From Zopfochytrium polystomum (taxonomy: Eukaryota; Chytridiomycota; Chytridiomycetes; Chytridiales; Chytridiaceae), in NCBI GenBank assembly GCA_025765615.1, contig JAIVFJ010000607.1:1-19869 (forward strand): a stretch of 19,869 bases of DNA, written 5' to 3'. The first letter of the stretch is position 1. Every line of letters begins with the position of its first letter. The position numbers and the translations under genes are program-made. A model generated the notes under the pieces. That model had not been told where the DNA came from. It searched no databases and was given only the letters and a program-made list of their open reading frames with translations. Shown piece after piece: positions 17,701 through 19,869 of this stretch.

Positions 17701-19784
17701 TTCACAGCAATTCCTCCCATCTATAATATCCTACTCAGAAGTCTTTCTTTTGAAGGAAACTTCTTGAAGTGAGCCGATATTTTGCGAATACTGGTTCAAA
17801 TTGTAACGCTTGCATTAGGCGGCTGTCCGTGACAACTTGGCTTCCTCGACTAAGGGTGCTCAACATATCGAACAATAAGATTCAGCATATTGAGCCCCTC
17901 ACGTTGTGCCCACTTTTGGAAGAGCTTTATCTTGCATCCAACGAGATTCAAGGTCTTTGCTTCCTTTATACCAACTTATCACTGACAAAATGCAATTGTT
18001 ATTTGATGGTTCGCTTAAAAAAAGAGAAAGCAAGTTTGTTTTCAATATCAGCATGCACATGCTTAAGGGTCCTCGACTTGACCAAGACACCCAATATCTA
18101 CAGTGTCTGACTTCCATCCAATCGTGTTTCTGTGTTCCCTCGTTTGCAGGTGAATTTACAGCATAAGACCGCAGCCCTAACAACTCCTTCGCTCATTGGA
18201 CAGCTTCTCAATGGAAACCCACACAACAGGGAACGCACATGCGACGACTCCATTGAAAGCAATAAGAGTCTTGGAAGCCTGCTTGCAGTTATTCGAGGAA
18301 GGTGCCGACACGCTTGCCGACGACTGCTCGTACGTTCACCTCCTTTCCCTCTCCGTCCCGAAAACATTCCTGTTTACGCTCGAACCACCATTTACATCTC
18401 GGTATCAGCCCACAACAGATCTTAGAGCAATGGGACGACTTTCGTCGTATCTGCTTCAACCATCAATCGGTAATATCTTTGGTTTTCTGTTTTGGCGGAC
18501 GAAATGCTGCAGTCCAGCACAGCCAACTAACTTGCATTCGTTTTTCAGAAAATCGACGAATTCATGGGCGAAGAATACGAGCCGTACTTGAAATACCTCT
18601 CCTGCAGCAAAGGTCAACAGCCGTCTAAGGAGGTCGTCATGCGGATGAGGATGCAAGAGAACAGAATGAGCTGGCTCGGTGGACTCCTGCAGCCCTTTTG
18701 CTTGAAATGGAAGACTTGGGAAAGAAACCCCTGTGGGCGCTAGGTATGAATTGATTTCGTTTGACGGCGTTGGAGCAAAACTCACGACGGGTAAACTATT
18801 TTTCGCTTTCCCAGAGCCTTCCTCGAAAATGTCATGGTCGAAGAGCTTCTTTGGCGGAAGGAGGAGCAAGGCGTCATCCTCCTTCAAAGCTGCTGGGGCG
18901 TCGAGCTGCGAAGAAGGCGGCGGCGCGGCGTTCGCGAGGTCTGATATTTCATTTTTTCCGTCAAACGGGGTGGAATATGGATTTCGGGCTGACGGTGCCT
19001 CACAGCCATAAGGGTTATTCGCTATGGATGAGATCGATTCTCATAAAACGAGGAAAAATCATCCTGAACCCACTTCAATGCGGGGAATTGTACAGATGCA
19101 AGCAATCTGGAGAGGTGAGCGCAGTTCGCGGGCCGCAAGATTTCCTTTTGAGCTGGGACATCAGGGTTCATGGCCCGAAGAGAGAAAACCGAGATGGTTG
19201 AGAACGCGCTGAAAGAAGCGACGCTCTCTTGAGAGGCGCGTGACTGTTCATGAAAGTGCTTTCTGTGAAGCCTGACTTTAACTCTTCTGATGCGCAGATA
19301 CCTCAATGACCGACTGGATTAGTCGGGCCAAGGACAACATCTTCGATGACGAAATGCGTGACTATCTCGGGCACGAGAGATTGCGTCACTTTAGTGCAGA
19401 AGTAGGTAGCAGGGAAAGACGACAAAGCAGCCTTAAGCCGGGCGGAATCGCATTACGCGACAGCGGCGCGCGGGACAGTACTGCAGTGGACGAGATCGAA
19501 GTTTCGCTGACGCAAGAAGCAATGGAACCAATCTGGATGTCCACAGAGGTAAACTCCCCTCACGCATTTCTCGCCAGCTAGCCATTTCTTTACCAACCAT
19601 GACAATTGTGCACACGCAAGAACGAGGACATGGTGCGACACGAAGCACTTCCACCCCTCGACTACCTCGACCCACGTTATTTGAACTTTGACCGCTGTGC
19701 GAGTACCTATCAGCAGGGCAGAACGACTCACCGGGTCAGACCGATAACATGCCGCCGGAGCCCACCGATAATGATGCTCTGTAA
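14733..19784 (+). CDS. Leucine-rich-repeat, IQ-motif, coiled-coil protein (LRRIQ1-like), many exons, several frame breaks
   Basis: Large protein whose relatives, LRRIQ1-type, are linked to cilia and centrioles; IQ motifs bind calmodulin. The N-terminus is acidic, with DFDVEAEIKAELQRM (14895-14938) and YSDEEFGELPVNVKGY (15553-15600). A long coiled coil follows (about 16370-17035: KVAFEKEKDKANALLQRA, RLEAELEELNRVMAEHEE). LRRs span 17087-18110, e.g. LRVLNISNNKIQHIEPL. IQ motifs lie near 18880 (ILLQSCW) and 19090 (IVQMQAIWRG); the tail ends DNDAL at TAA 19782. Clear introns include 14945-15025, 15181-15277 (TACTAAAC branch), 15761-15804, 15862-15919 and several in the LRR part. About ten single-base shifts are needed, e.g. 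near 15048, 16500, 16710, 16930, 17430 (CAATAG for CAAATAG) and 18890 (G4). The start codon is tentative. The domain order is confident; exon detail is not. Confidence 0.72.
15436..15472 (+). repeat. GCC-rich run encoding poly-Ala (or poly-Pro/Arg in other frames)
   Basis: GCGACAGCGGCC followed by repeated GCC codons inside the N-terminal part of the LRR/IQ gene. The poly-Ala frame and the downstream acidic frame are different, so a frame shift lies shortly after this run, at about 15505-15525. Confidence 0.6.
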
Positions 19785-19869
19785 TGCTTCTCTACTGCCG
19801 AAACTTCTGCCTCTAACCATTGCCCTATATACCGTGACCTACTCATCCACAAAGCATCCAAGAAAAAGC

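Overview
The window is nuclear DNA of a eukaryote, most likely a zoosporic (flagellated) fungus of the chytrid type. Short GT-AG introns of about 50-150 nt with CTAAC/CTAAG-like branch sites interrupt most genes. The gene content mixes fungal traits (an oligopeptide transporter, a secreted expansin-like protein with a Ser/Thr-rich tail) with a leucine-rich-repeat/IQ/coiled-coil protein of the LRRIQ1 kind, which is typical of organisms with cilia or flagella. The lineage call is inference; no marker RNA or mitochondrial gene is present.

Layout, left to right: the 3' end of an OPT-family transporter (1-745, +); a secreted expansin-like gene (1233-2318, +); a clear UBE2C/UbcH10-type ubiquitin-conjugating enzyme in five exons, the first intron being GC-AG with a 31-T run (3142-4063, +); a seven-transmembrane GPCR-like gene on the minus strand (4277-6005); a single-exon 12-cysteine secreted protein (6614-7168, +); a membrane-anchored RING-finger gene (8414-8834, -) abutting a truncated copy of a second 7TM gene (8911-9352, -); an unrecognised five-exon two-TM protein with a His/Gly-rich head and a PPxY tail (10037-11806, +); the fuller second 7TM gene (12570-14224, -); and a long, many-exon LRR/IQ gene (about 14733-19784, +).

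Two things stand out. First, the two 7TM genes and the truncated copy look like one paralogous family: an N-terminal C-x7-C motif, a long third cytoplasmic loop, and a conserved L-x2-TL-x3-I-x2-G-x3-A-x-R stretch before TM6. A block of about 0.6 kb (8911-9530 and 13811-14412) carrying the promoter and first exons has been duplicated and now lies directly upstream of the RING gene. Second, several genes (OPT, expansin, RING, second 7TM, LRR/IQ) need single-base frame corrections, often at homopolymers, while the UBE2C gene, the 12-Cys gene and the two-TM gene are intact. This points to either uncorrected sequencing indels or real decay; the sequence alone cannot decide. No CRISPR array, bacterial-type operon, complete mobile element, rRNA or tRNA was found.
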